Of a DNA stretch of 46,059 nt, positions 26,605 to 35,782 are shown in pieces. A program made the position numbers and the translations under genes. Numbering within the stretch: position 1 is the stretch's first letter; each line of letters begins with the position of its first letter. This DNA is from CAYZQE01 sp964480635 (lineage in GTDB: Bacteria > Pseudomonadota > Gammaproteobacteria > GCA-001735895). The stretch is taken from assembly GCA_964480635.1 (NCBI GenBank), contig CAYZQE010000008.1:1-46059 (forward strand). Reading direction: 5' to 3'. The notes under the pieces are model-generated. The model searched no databases, was not told the origin of the DNA, and saw only the letters and a program-made list of their open reading frames with translations.

Positions 26605-26964
26605 TTAACTAAGCGAATCTAAATAAGCGCCTACTTTTTCTTCCGTTATTGGTTTACCAATAAACGTTAAATTTAACTTGGCTGCACGCTCTTTAATAGT
26701 ATCTTGAATATTAGCTGTTAATAATGAGTAAGTCGCGTCTGGATAAATGGCTTGAAGCTTTTCAGCCAATTCTAAACCATCCATACCTGGCATATTTAAA
26801 TCTAAAGTTGCCACATCAAAGGCTTGGTCTGCTACCTTTGCTAAGGCGTCATCCCCACTTTCAGCTTCTATAATTGTCCAATCTGGTTTTCTATCTTTTA
26901 TGATCGCTTTTATCATCATTCTTGAAATACGGCTGTCGTCACATACTAAAATTACTTTCGACAT
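26605..26964 (-). CDS. Single-domain CheY-like response regulator
   Basis: A 119-residue receiver domain without output. The acidic pair is at Asp9-Asp10, the phospho-acceptor Asp55 in TLDLNMPGMDG, the switch Thr83 in LLTAN, and Lys104 in FIGKPI. It is followed after 3 bp by a CheC-type phosphatase. It is not next to cheA or cheZ, so it more likely belongs to a dedicated pathway feeding the c-di-GMP protein than to the main motor circuit, but that is inference. AAAGAG precedes the ATG. Confidence 0.92.
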   Translation of the reverse strand: MSKVILVCDDSRISRMMIKAIIKDRKPDWTIIEAESGDDALAKVADQAFDVATLDLNMPGMDGLELAEKLQAIYPDATYSLLTANIQDTIKERAAKLNLTFIGKPITEEKVGAYLDSLS

Positions 26965-27036
26965 TATTTATTTTCTCTTTATTTTTATGGTATCAATAGT
27001 GTAGTCGTTAATTAGTTTAATATTGAAATATTGATA

Positions 27037-28116
27037 TTATTTAATGCTTATTTCTTGTAACGTATATTCGGAATGATAGCCCCAAATATCAGTATTAAAA
27101 CCTGCTGCTCTAATACGCTCTCCTCTGGCTGCGATATACCTTTGAAAGCTGGGTTCAGTTAAGTATGCTTTTTCATACACATAATCATAAACAGATTGAA
27201 AATGAAAGCTCTTTATAAACCCAGATATACGCATAACATCTTGCCCTTTGCTATCAAAAAAAACAACACTTGGGAAGTAAGAGATATTTAGTTTTTTCAC
27301 CCAATCAGCAATCGTTATTGACTCACCTGTTGGCGTAACTATCAACTGTTTAGACTCAACATCTAATTGAATATTGTTAAAACGCTTCACAATATCACGC
27401 GTTGTTGAATCGGTTAAAACCTTGTCATGTAGGACACTGCAATCAAAGCAATTATTTTTTTCAAAAAAGACAGCTGTGACATTGCCCGTCGTTTGACGAA
27501 GCGCGTTTAAATCACTCGTTTTAATAAAAAAATCTTCACCTTGAATAACATGTGTGCCAGCTGTTTTTAACTGAGACTGAGATTGATTAAATTGATAAAA
27601 AGACAACTCTTTTTCTTTATGCCCCCCTATAAACCTTAATGCATTTCTAAATTTTTCGGGTGGATAATACCCATTTAAACGCAAAACTGTTTTCCCTTGT
27701 TCATTTAAAAACAAAATAGTCGGGGTATAATGCACCTTAAGGGCTAAAGCAAATTCTTTTTCTGTAAAGGTTTTATCGCCAATACTCACCACTTCTTTAT
27801 CACCCCACATATTAATACTGATACTCTCAAAGTTATCTTGAGTATATTTTTTTATTTGGGGGTCAGTAAAATTCTCGTCAACTAATTTTGCGCAATAGGG
27901 ACAACCCGATTGATGAAAATATATCATCACACGTTTATTCGCTTCAGCGGCTTCGGCGACATCTTCAGCAAAATCTAAAAAGCTTTCTTTAAACCAACTG
28001 GGTATCTCAGAGGGGATTGAACCCAAATATTCTCCCTCTTTATTTAACGGGCCATTATGCTCAGCAGCCTGTAATAAAAATGGAAATAAGAAAAAAACTT
28101 TCAATAACATGTTCAT
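27037..28116 (-). CDS. Exported protein with two thioredoxin-like domains
   Basis: A 359-residue protein with a short signal peptide (about 1-18, LLKVFFLFPFLLQAAE). The first thioredoxin-like domain (about 45-165) has CPYC at 72-75 and a cis-Pro region HYTPTILFL; the second (about 190-330) has CFDC at 223-226 and YFPSVVFF. It resembles SoxW/thiol:disulfide thioredoxins of the periplasm; the tandem layout is less common. The substrate is unknown. It begins 4 bases after the end of a degenerate HDOD gene on the same strand. Confidence 0.8.
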   Translation of the reverse strand: MNMLLKVFFLFPFLLQAAEHNGPLNKEGEYLGSIPSEIPSWFKESFLDFAEDVAEAAEANKRVMIYFHQSGCPYCAKLVDENFTDPQIKKYTQDNFESISINMWGDKEVVSIGDKTFTEKEFALALKVHYTPTILFLNEQGKTVLRLNGYYPPEKFRNALRFIGGHKEKELSFYQFNQSQSQLKTAGTHVIQGEDFFIKTSDLNALRQTTGNVTAVFFEKNNCFDCSVLHDKVLTDSTTRDIVKRFNNIQLDVESKQLIVTPTGESITIADWVKKLNISYFPSVVFFDSKGQDVMRISGFIKSFHFQSVYDYVYEKAYLTEPSFQRYIAARGERIRAAGFNTDIWGYHSEYTLQEISIK

Positions 28117-28120
28117 AAAT

Positions 28121-28968
28121 TTACCCCGAAATTAGTTTTTCTGACATATCTTCGGCAAGTTCTTTGTAATCTAGTTCACTCATGCCTAAATAATCTAAAA
28201 TAACCGCATTAATATCTAACCATTCAGTATCGTCATGAATATTCCAAAAATATTTATCAATATTTTCAGCCATTTTCAACATACACAACATGGTTAACTC
28301 TTTATCATCCGTTAACAACTGTTTTTCGAACACTTCATTGACTCGATGGTGGTAACGAATAACCTGACAAACACCCTCAGATAAGCCCCAAGTTTTTGCC
28401 AAAATATAACCTAAACTTGCATGTTCTATTGCAAAACTTTCAATTTCTAAATTAATTAACAATGTGCCCTGTATGGGATTAAAGTTTTCTTCAAGGAAGT
28501 CTCCATAACCCTCAAGTTTTGACATCATTAATACATGCCCGACATTATGAAACAGGCCTAACATATAAGCCTCGTCCGATGCATATTTCGTTAGTTTTTT
28601 AGTTAATGCCGCCAACATTAAAGCAATATTATTCGGCGAATCCCAAAACTTAGGCGGTATTGCATCACCATCTTTTGACATACCCTGTCTTAATATTAAG
28701 CCTGAAACAATATTAATGGTATTTTTAACACCAAGCAGACTAATGGCTTGGTGGATAGAACTAACCTCTTGACATAGCGCAAAAAAAGATGAATTAACTG
28801 AACGTAACATCAACGCTCATAGCGCAGCATCTTGTGCAATAAGATTCGCTATTTTGTTAATTTGAAAATTATCTTTTTTATCTCTTTTTGAATTTCATTA
28901 AGAGCATAAGGCGTAGGCGGCAGCTTAAATTTCTTAATAACATCCGCAGACAGGATATTTTCTTCCAT
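28121..28968 (-). pseudogene. HDOD-domain signalling gene, broken by a frameshift and a stop
   Basis: The longest intact part (28121-28813, 230 residues from TTG, or ATG 28810) covers only the latter part of an HDOD domain, including NSSFFALCQEVSSIHQAISLLG and LGLFHNVGHVLMM. The missing start lies upstream: ATG 28968 opens MEENILSADVIKKFKLPPTP, the usual HDOD opening, but stops after 39 codons. In a different frame DNFQINKIANLIAQDAAL joins the domain. One extra A in the A-run at 28874-28879 would join these frames, and TGA at 28817-28819 is a second lesion. HDOD proteins are non-catalytic relatives of HD phosphohydrolases linked to c-di-GMP signalling. A truncated product is possible. Confidence 0.8.
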
Positions 28969-29060
28969 AAAATTATAATTATTATATCTAAAACACTATT
29001 AGTATAGTCACAATAAAAATTTAACCATAAAAAATCGAGTCATTTTTAAATTTTTATTTT

Positions 29061-30212
29061 TTAGAAAAACGCATCCTCTTGAATGTCACTATTTGTCTCT
29101 TGTGATTTAAGGCTTAAAATATATTCACCACGCATATCATCTAAAAGGCAGACTAAAGTCAAACTTGAATGCTCCATTTCAGATAAACACTTTGTGGCCG
29201 CTTGAATATCATTAGTAGCATGCAAGTCTAACGCTTGTTTTGCATAATCATGGACTTGCTGATGCGGTATTTCTAATTTTTTAAAGCAAGGATTATTACT
29301 CAAGGTTTGCATTCCCTCGCCTTCGTAATACCATTGCCCTAAACGGCATTGCGTATGATCAGCTAAGTCTTGTGATGTGATTGTAGAGACGCCTAAAAAC
29401 ACTTTATATACACCCAATTTGAATAAAATATGATCCATTTTTATCAATTCGATAAAACTTTCAGCCGTTGAATCGGTGATTATCTCGCCCATTGATGTAG
29501 ATAAATTAACAACGTCACCGATAACATCATCAATCATCTGTGTTTGTTGATCCATATTAGCGATGTTAGCTACCATTTTAGAAAATGCATCACTGGTGTC
29601 GTTGGCATTATGTTCGATAGAACCGACTAATGTTTTAATTTCACCCGATGATTCAGCCGCTCTTTGTGCCAACATTCTCACTTCGTCTGCCACTACGGCA
29701 AAACCACGGCCATGCTCACCTGCTCGTGCTGCCTCTATCGCTGCATTTAAAGCCAGTAAATTGGTTTGGCTAGAAATGGTTTCAATCATTGATGTAAACT
29801 GTGAAATATTACCCGTGGTTTGGCTTAATGCTTTAATTTGTTCTGCACTGATTGAAGTTTGGTTATTAAGTTCGTCAATACCGCTACGAACTTGGCTGAG
29901 TATCATAGTACTTTGTGAAAATAGCCCAGAAGACTCTTTAAGTTTAATTTGTTCTGTTTTTAAGATTTGATTCGTCGCTGCTGTTTTTTCGCGAATGGCA
30001 TCTAAGGTTGCAAATAAACCTGAGAGCAAAATACCGACACTATCTTGAAAGCCTCCTTCTGATGCACTCTGAGTTGCTTCGTCTATCAGCACTTGTTTTT
30101 CAAGTTGCTCTTGCTGCAGTTGATTCTGAAGCTCATCTATCTGTTGTTTTAATAACAAATTTTCTTCAGTTTTTTCTGCGAGTAATTTGGGTGCTTTAAA
30201 GCAGGCAAACAT
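29061..30212 (-). CDS. Soluble methyl-accepting chemotaxis protein with CZB domain
   Basis: A 383-residue receptor with no membrane segment. An N-terminal coiled coil (about 12-48) leads into the signalling hairpin, whose tip reads EAARAGEHGRGFAVVADEVRMLAQR (about 160-184). The C-terminal chemoreceptor zinc-binding domain has His261, Cys289 in CRLGQWY, His317 and His321. CZB domains bind zinc and in known cases report zinc or hypochlorous acid. A sigma-28 promoter directly upstream places it in the flagellar regulon. The substrate sensed here is inferred only from the domain. Confidence 0.92.
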   Translation of the reverse strand: MFACFKAPKLLAEKTEENLLLKQQIDELQNQLQQEQLEKQVLIDEATQSASEGGFQDSVGILLSGLFATLDAIREKTAATNQILKTEQIKLKESSGLFSQSTMILSQVRSGIDELNNQTSISAEQIKALSQTTGNISQFTSMIETISSQTNLLALNAAIEAARAGEHGRGFAVVADEVRMLAQRAAESSGEIKTLVGSIEHNANDTSDAFSKMVANIANMDQQTQMIDDVIGDVVNLSTSMGEIITDSTAESFIELIKMDHILFKLGVYKVFLGVSTITSQDLADHTQCRLGQWYYEGEGMQTLSNNPCFKKLEIPHQQVHDYAKQALDLHATNDIQAATKCLSEMEHSSLTLVCLLDDMRGEYILSLKSQETNSDIQEDAFF

Positions 30213-30240
30213 TTTTAGTTCCTAAACTTGGTTATAGGTT

Positions 30241-30267
30241 TTATCGGTACTTATTAATAAAACTTTA
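30241..30267 (-). promoter_or_regulatory. Sigma-28 (FliA) promoter of the CZB chemoreceptor gene
   Basis: On the minus strand TAAAGTTT, 11 bases, then ACCGATAA: 15 of 16 consensus positions with exact spacing, 28 bases upstream of the start codon. The TTAAAGTTTTA unit is duplicated just upstream (30264-30280), giving a second possible -35 that is out of spacing. Confidence 0.85.
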
Positions 30268-30343
30268 ATAAAACTTTAATAAAAAATGAGTATAGTACCT
30301 GCTTTAAAAGTTGCTAATAAAATTTATAGCTATTGTGCTTATT

Positions 30344-32473
30344 TTATCCTCTAAAATAAGCATGCAACTTTTCTACCCAAAGTAATAGTTTTTTGGGGCT
30401 ATGGGCTCTTTTCCACTCTCCTGCTACATATTTATTGGACTCGGCTAAAGTCGGATAAATATGAATGGTGCCTAAAATTTTATTTAAACCAATATTTTGT
30501 TTCATCGCCAAAACATACTCTGCAATAATATCACCTGCATGCTCTCCAACGATGGTGACGCCTATAATTTTATCTTTATTCGGCACCGTTAATACTTTTA
30601 TAAAACCGTAAGCTTCTGAGTCTGCAATAGCCCTATCTAAATCATCAATATCAAACCGTGTGACTTCATAAGCAATGCCCGCTGCCTTTGCATCCGTCTC
30701 ATTTAAACCAACACGAGCGACTTCTGGCGAGGTAAATGTAGCCCAAGGGATAACCCGATAATCGACTTTAAATCGCTTAAACGTACCAAATAAGCTATTA
30801 ACACTGGCATACCACGCTTGGTGCGCTGCTGTATGGGTAAATTGATAAGGACCTGCAACATCACCACAGGCATAAATATTAGGGATGTTTGTTTGTAGAT
30901 ATTCATCCACTTCTATTGTTTTACGTTCAGTAAGTGCAACGCCAATTTCTTTTAAACCAAACCCACGTGTGTTTGCTGTGCGCCCAACAGCAATCATTAA
31001 AGCATCAAACTCTATTTCTATATCTTCACCATTAAACTCTACTATTAAGACGTTTTTATCTGCTTTTTTAATCACTTCTTTGGCGCGATGAGATAATAAA
31101 ACGTCGACTTTTTCTTGTTGAAACTTTTCTAATATGAGCGCTGATATTTCAGGGTCTTCCCGCCCCATTAAACGATCAGCCATTTCAACTTGGCTAACTT
31201 GAACCCCTAGTCTGGCAAAACTTTGGGTTAATTCACAACCGATGGGGCCGCCACCTAAAATAATCATTTTATTGGGCTTTTCTTGCATCTGCCATAAGTT
31301 ATCCGAGGTGTAATATTCAACGTCTTGTAAGCCTTTAATAGGCGGTATAAATGGTCTTGCGCCGGTTGCAATAACAATATGGCGCGTTGTTAATATTTCA
31401 CCATTCACTTCGACTTCATATGGCGAAACAATGCGTGCTTCACCTTGTATAACATCGACACCAAGCTTGCTATAACGCTCTATTGAATCGTGAGGGGCTA
31501 TTTTGTTAATAACCTCATGCACACGAGCCATAATATCTTTAAAGGTAAAATCAGCGACCGCTTTTTTAATGCCAAATTGTTCACTATGATGAATATTATC
31601 CAATAATTTGGCACTACGAATAATCGCTTTTGAGGGTACACAACCCGTATTTAAACAATCACCGCCCATCTTATGTTTTTCAATAAGCGTGACCTTTGCT
31701 TTTACCGCAGCAGCAATGTACGAGGTCACTAAACCACCTGCACCTGCACCTATCACGATTAAGTTATTATCAAAAGACGAAGGTTTCTTCCATTGTTTCA
31801 TAACCTTTCGATGCTTTATTAAAGCTAATATTTTACGTGCAACAACGGGTAACATAGCTAATAAAACAAATGAAAAAATAATCGGTGGAGAAATAATGCC
31901 GCTTAAGCTATCTATTTGGGCGAGTTGAGTGCCTGCATTAACATAAACTATCGTGCCCGCAAACATGCCCACCTGACTGACCCAATAAAATGTAAATATC
32001 TTAATACGTGTTAAGCCCATCACTAAGTTAATAACAAAAAATGGCATGACAGGCACTAGGCGCATAGCAAACAGGTAAAAACTGCCGTCTTTTTCTACAC
32101 CATCATAAAAAGGTTTTAAAGTAGAACCGAATTTCTTTTCTACCCAATCTTTTAAAAAATAACGTGATAGAAAAAACGAGATAGTCGCTCCCATTGAGCT
32201 CGCAAAAGAAATAAGAATAACGCCCGTTACTAAGCCAAATAAAGCACCGCCTAATAACGTTAAAATGGCCGCGCCGGGTAAGGATGCAGCCGTAACTAAT
32301 ACATATAAAGCAAAAAACAATGCCCAACTTGTTTGCGGGTTTTGATCAACATAGTCTTTTAAACTGGCCTGCTGTGCCTTAATTGACTCTAAGGTGAGCA
32401 ATTGCAATAGATCTTGCTGAATAACTACAGCAATTAAAGCCGCTATAATGGTTATTATTAATATTTTTTTCAT
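30344..32473 (-). CDS. VTT/DedA membrane domain fused to mercuric reductase-like flavoprotein
   Basis: A 709-residue fusion. Residues 1-220 are a TVP38/TMEM64 (VTT, DedA-like) membrane domain with about six helices, including ALTLLGGALFG-type and RLVPVMPFFVINLVMGLTRI segments. From about 236 a class-I pyridine nucleotide-disulfide oxidoreductase follows: FAD-binding IGAGAGGLVTSY, redox-active Cys273 and Cys278 in CLNTGCVPSK, NAD(P)-binding ILGGGPIGCEL, and a C-terminal dimer helix HIYPTLAESNK. There is no MerA-type C-terminal cysteine pair, so it is unlikely to be a mercuric reductase. The membrane-tethered dithiol reductase's substrate is unknown. Confidence 0.92.
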   Translation of the reverse strand: MKKILIITIIAALIAVVIQQDLLQLLTLESIKAQQASLKDYVDQNPQTSWALFFALYVLVTAASLPGAAILTLLGGALFGLVTGVILISFASSMGATISFFLSRYFLKDWVEKKFGSTLKPFYDGVEKDGSFYLFAMRLVPVMPFFVINLVMGLTRIKIFTFYWVSQVGMFAGTIVYVNAGTQLAQIDSLSGIISPPIIFSFVLLAMLPVVARKILALIKHRKVMKQWKKPSSFDNNLIVIGAGAGGLVTSYIAAAVKAKVTLIEKHKMGGDCLNTGCVPSKAIIRSAKLLDNIHHSEQFGIKKAVADFTFKDIMARVHEVINKIAPHDSIERYSKLGVDVIQGEARIVSPYEVEVNGEILTTRHIVIATGARPFIPPIKGLQDVEYYTSDNLWQMQEKPNKMIILGGGPIGCELTQSFARLGVQVSQVEMADRLMGREDPEISALILEKFQQEKVDVLLSHRAKEVIKKADKNVLIVEFNGEDIEIEFDALMIAVGRTANTRGFGLKEIGVALTERKTIEVDEYLQTNIPNIYACGDVAGPYQFTHTAAHQAWYASVNSLFGTFKRFKVDYRVIPWATFTSPEVARVGLNETDAKAAGIAYEVTRFDIDDLDRAIADSEAYGFIKVLTVPNKDKIIGVTIVGEHAGDIIAEYVLAMKQNIGLNKILGTIHIYPTLAESNKYVAGEWKRAHSPKKLLLWVEKLHAYFRG

Positions 32474-32553
32474 GCTTTTAAATTTTGACTAATAAATAAT
32501 GGAGTTTATTAGGGTTCTAATTGAAGAGAATGTTCAATTAGAATTGAATTTTT

Positions 32554-32587
32554 AAAAAAGCGTGGAGTTTCAGTTCTCCACGCTTTT
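32554..32587 (-). terminator. Rho-independent terminator of the purine transporter operon
   Basis: GCGTGGAG (32560-32567) and CTCCACGC (32576-32583) form an 8-bp GC-rich stem with an 8-base loop, extended by A/T pairs. On the minus strand it ends in TTTTTT, 12-45 bases after the stop of the BMP-family gene, and marks the end of the long minus-strand operon. Confidence 0.87.
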
Positions 32588-32598
32588 AAATTTTACTT

Positions 32599-33684
32599 CT
32601 ATTTTTTTGGGAATTTACTCGTAACGCCTTGTACATAATAGCCCATAGAACCGAGTTCTTTATCGGACATTGTGCTACCTACGGCAACGACTGTTTTACC
32701 TGCTTGAGTAACAACTGGGCCAGTAAATGGATGTAATTTACCAGAACGTAAGTCATCTTCCATCGCATGAATACGTTTTTGTAACTCAGCAGGGATAGCT
32801 GAATTTAAAGGTGCTAAAGCAACCATGCCTTCTTTATAACCACCCCAAATATTCGAAGGCTTCCAAGTGCCCGCTAAAGTATCTTTGACTATTTGAGTAT
32901 AGAAATCACCCCAATGATGCGTGGCAGCCGTGAGATGTGCTTTTTTACCGTACTTAGACATATCTGAATGATAACCAAATGCATAAATGCCTTTTTCTTC
33001 TGCGGCTTGTACCACGGCTGTTGAATCAGTGTGATGAGTGATGACATCTGAGCCTTGAGCAATTAACGTCAATGAAGCCGCGCGTTCTTTACCTGGATCA
33101 AACCAAGAGTTTACCCAAATAACACTCACTTCTGCTTTAGGGTTCACACTACGCGCACCTTTAATGAAAGCATTAATACCTTGTAATACTTCAGGGATTG
33201 GAAATGCAGCCACATAACCTAATTTATTAGATTTGGTCATCTCGCCTGCAATCACACCTGTTAAATAACGCCCTTCATAAAAACGTGCGTTAATTAAGCC
33301 CATGTTTTTGCCTTGCTTATAACCCGTCGCATGAATAAATGTTGTATTTGGGTATTGTTTAGACACTTTAAGTGCATAATTCATAAAACCAAAACTCGTT
33401 GCGAAGATTGCTTTATCGCCACGTTTTGCCATTTCACGTATCACACGCTCTGCATCGGCACCTTCGGCAACATTTTCAACATACTTAGTGGTTACTTTAC
33501 CGCCTAAAGCTTTTTCCATTTGTAATCGGCCTAAATCATGCTGGTATGTCCAACCTGCATCACCTATTGGGCTTACATAAACAAAACCAATGTTGTCAGC
33601 AGCTAATACCATTGAGCCATTGAGTAAGCTAGCAAGGGCAAAGGATGCCGCGAGTAAGCACTTTTTTATACTAAAAATTTTCAT
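32599..33684 (-). CDS. BMP-family substrate-binding protein, likely purine/nucleoside
   Basis: A 361-residue periplasmic binding protein with a signal peptide (1-28, cleavage after VLA in MVLAADN). The BMP (PnrA/TmpC-like) domain covers about 30-320, with FVYVSPIGDAGWTYQHD near the N-terminus and GYVAAFPIPEVLQGINAF. BMP proteins bind nucleosides or purines for ABC import. It is the last gene of the operon, 95 bp after two matching permease genes. Next to xdhABC and ureide genes the ligand is probably a purine base or nucleoside (inferred from context). Confidence 0.88.
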   Translation of the reverse strand: MKIFSIKKCLLAASFALASLLNGSMVLAADNIGFVYVSPIGDAGWTYQHDLGRLQMEKALGGKVTTKYVENVAEGADAERVIREMAKRGDKAIFATSFGFMNYALKVSKQYPNTTFIHATGYKQGKNMGLINARFYEGRYLTGVIAGEMTKSNKLGYVAAFPIPEVLQGINAFIKGARSVNPKAEVSVIWVNSWFDPGKERAASLTLIAQGSDVITHHTDSTAVVQAAEEKGIYAFGYHSDMSKYGKKAHLTAATHHWGDFYTQIVKDTLAGTWKPSNIWGGYKEGMVALAPLNSAIPAELQKRIHAMEDDLRSGKLHPFTGPVVTQAGKTVVAVGSTMSDKELGSMGYYVQGVTSKFPKK

Positions 33685-33779
33685 TATTATCCTCTTTTGT
33701 TGTGTTGAACTATTGTATCGAACTTTTTCTTTAAGCTCTGTATTTATCTAAAATATATCCTGTTTTATGAGATTAAATT

Positions 33780-34712
33780 CTATTGTTCAGGTCTATAGGG
33801 AACCCCCAAAGAAACAGGTGCATTTAAACGCACCAATGCTTTATTACGTGAAATAATAACTAATACCACAATCGTTGCAATGTATGGTAAAGCCGAAAGA
33901 AATTGTGCTGGCACTTGTATATCAAGACCAGACCCTTGAATAAATAATTGCGACACTAAAACGCCACCAAATAAATAGGCACCTGCCATCACACGCATTG
34001 GCCTCCATGTTGCAAAAACAACTAAAGCTATGGCAATCCATCCTCGTCCTGCCACCATGCCTTCAACCCATAACGGGGTATAAAAGACAGAAAGATACGC
34101 CCCACCGACACCCGCCATGGCACCACCAAACAAAGTAGCAGCGTAACGGATTTTAATCACGGGATAGCCAATGGCATGTGCTGATGATGGCGATTCACCA
34201 ACCGCTCTTAATACTAAACCAGAACGACTGCGATATAAGAACCAAACAATAGCGGCAAATAAAGCCCATGACCAATACACTAGGCTTTGTTGTTTAAACA
34301 AAATCTCGCCGATAAAGGGTATCTCTGATAACCAAGGAATTGTTGTGACGGGAACAGCTTGTAACACTTCAGATTCATAGGGCTTACCAATAAATGCTGA
34401 TAAACCAACACCAAATATTGATAAGGCCAAACCGCTAGCCACTTGGTTTCCTTGTAAGCTTAAGGTCACAAAAGCAAATAGTAATGACATTAATAAACCT
34501 GCCATCATGCCTGCTAGCACACCGAAATAAACCACCCCCGTGTTATGTGTCACGGCAAATGCGGCGACGGCTCCAACCGCCATCATGCCTTCTGCACCTA
34601 AATTTAACACCCCTGATTTTTCGGCAATTAACTGCCCTAAAGCAACGATAAGCAATGGCGTGGCTGCAACAACTGTGGCAAATAATATGGATTGAATAAG
34701 ATGTAAATCCAT
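33780..34712 (-). CDS. ABC transporter permease, second subunit
   Basis: A 310-residue inner-membrane permease of the BPD_transp_2 (RbsC/BmpD-like) type with about eight or nine helices. LIAEKSGVLNLGAEGMMAVGAVAAF (about 28-52) is the family's cytoplasmic-loop signature. It pairs with the 356-residue permease, whose stop shares one base with this start. In nucleoside importers the second permease is the shorter one, as here. Confidence 0.92.
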   Translation of the reverse strand: MDLHLIQSILFATVVAATPLLIVALGQLIAEKSGVLNLGAEGMMAVGAVAAFAVTHNTGVVYFGVLAGMMAGLLMSLLFAFVTLSLQGNQVASGLALSIFGVGLSAFIGKPYESEVLQAVPVTTIPWLSEIPFIGEILFKQQSLVYWSWALFAAIVWFLYRSRSGLVLRAVGESPSSAHAIGYPVIKIRYAATLFGGAMAGVGGAYLSVFYTPLWVEGMVAGRGWIAIALVVFATWRPMRVMAGAYLFGGVLVSQLFIQGSGLDIQVPAQFLSALPYIATIVVLVIISRNKALVRLNAPVSLGVPYRPEQ

Positions 34713-35782
34713 TAGCTTGCTCCCGCCTTATGTGTCCATTGTAAGCGGTAATTAATCAGGACATCGGCGCCTAATAAAAACAATAACAACATGCCTTGAA
34801 ACACCTTAGAGATAGATGATGGCAGAGATAGATACTGCTGTGCTTGTTCTCCGCCCAAATATAACAAAGCCATTAATAAACTCGCAAAGATAATGCCAAT
34901 GGGGTTTAAACGAGCGACAAAAGCAACAATAATGGCGGCAAAACCATAGTTATTAGAAACATGGGTTGTCAGTTGTCCCATGGGGCCTGCGACTTCACTC
35001 ATGCCTGCAATGCCTGCCATACCGCCACCACTCAGTAACCCAATCCAAATCATTTTTTTTGTTGAAAACCCTGCATAGCGGGCTGCATCGGGCGCTGCTC
35101 CTGACACTTGCATTTGAAACCCGATAAAACTGCGGCTCATAAAAACATAAATAACGCCTAAAGAGATCAGCGCAAAAATAAATGCCGAATTTAATCGAGT
35201 ACCTTCAATTAAGATGGATAATAATGCAGGCTCTTCAAATAAGCGGGATTGTGGAAAGCCAAAACCTTCAGGGTCTGCCATTGGGCCATAAACTAACCAC
35301 GACACTGCTAACTGAGCAATGTAAACCAACATGAGCGAGACTAAAATTTCATTGGTATTAAATTGGGTTTTTAGAAATGCTGGAATGGCAGCCCATGCCA
35401 TGCCACCTAAAGCACCAGCAATCATCATTAATGGAATAATGACGATACTGGTCGATTCATAAAAGTATAAGGCCACAGCTGTTGCCGTGACAGAGCCCAT
35501 AATAAATTGCCCTTCTGCCCCTATGTTCCAAATATTTGCTTTAAAACCAATGGCTAAACCACCAGCAATTAGCATTAAAGGCGTGGCTTTTAAAAATAAT
35601 TCTGCAATACCATACAGGTCTCTAACGGGGTAATAAAAAAACACAACAAAGCTTTCGATGGGGTCTTTACCTAAAGATGCAAATAGAATTAAACCGCCAA
35701 TAAGCGTTAAAACAATGGCTATTAAAGGTGATAAATAACTAAATGCTATTGAGGCATGCGCTCTTGGTTTAAGTTGAAGCAT
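34712..35782 (-). CDS. ABC transporter permease, first subunit
   Basis: A 356-residue membrane protein of the BPD_transp_2 family with about ten helices. The signature AIGFKANIWNIGAEGQFIMGSV (about 77-98) matches the long permease of BMP-type nucleoside importers, and the GAAPDAARYAGFSTKKMIWI loop (about 229-248) is typical. It overlaps the ATPase gene by 14 bases upstream and abuts the second permease gene downstream. Confidence 0.92.
   Translation of the reverse strand: MLQLKPRAHASIAFSYLSPLIAIVLTLIGGLILFASLGKDPIESFVVFFYYPVRDLYGIAELFLKATPLMLIAGGLAIGFKANIWNIGAEGQFIMGSVTATAVALYFYESTSIVIIPLMMIAGALGGMAWAAIPAFLKTQFNTNEILVSLMLVYIAQLAVSWLVYGPMADPEGFGFPQSRLFEEPALLSILIEGTRLNSAFIFALISLGVIYVFMSRSFIGFQMQVSGAAPDAARYAGFSTKKMIWIGLLSGGGMAGIAGMSEVAGPMGQLTTHVSNNYGFAAIIVAFVARLNPIGIIFASLLMALLYLGGEQAQQYLSLPSSISKVFQGMLLLFLLGADVLINYRLQWTHKAGAS

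Noticed and set aside
30344..32473. Mercuric reductase (merA)
   Set aside because: It lacks the N-terminal metal-binding domain and the C-terminal cysteine pair of MerA, carries a VTT membrane domain, and no mer genes lie nearby.
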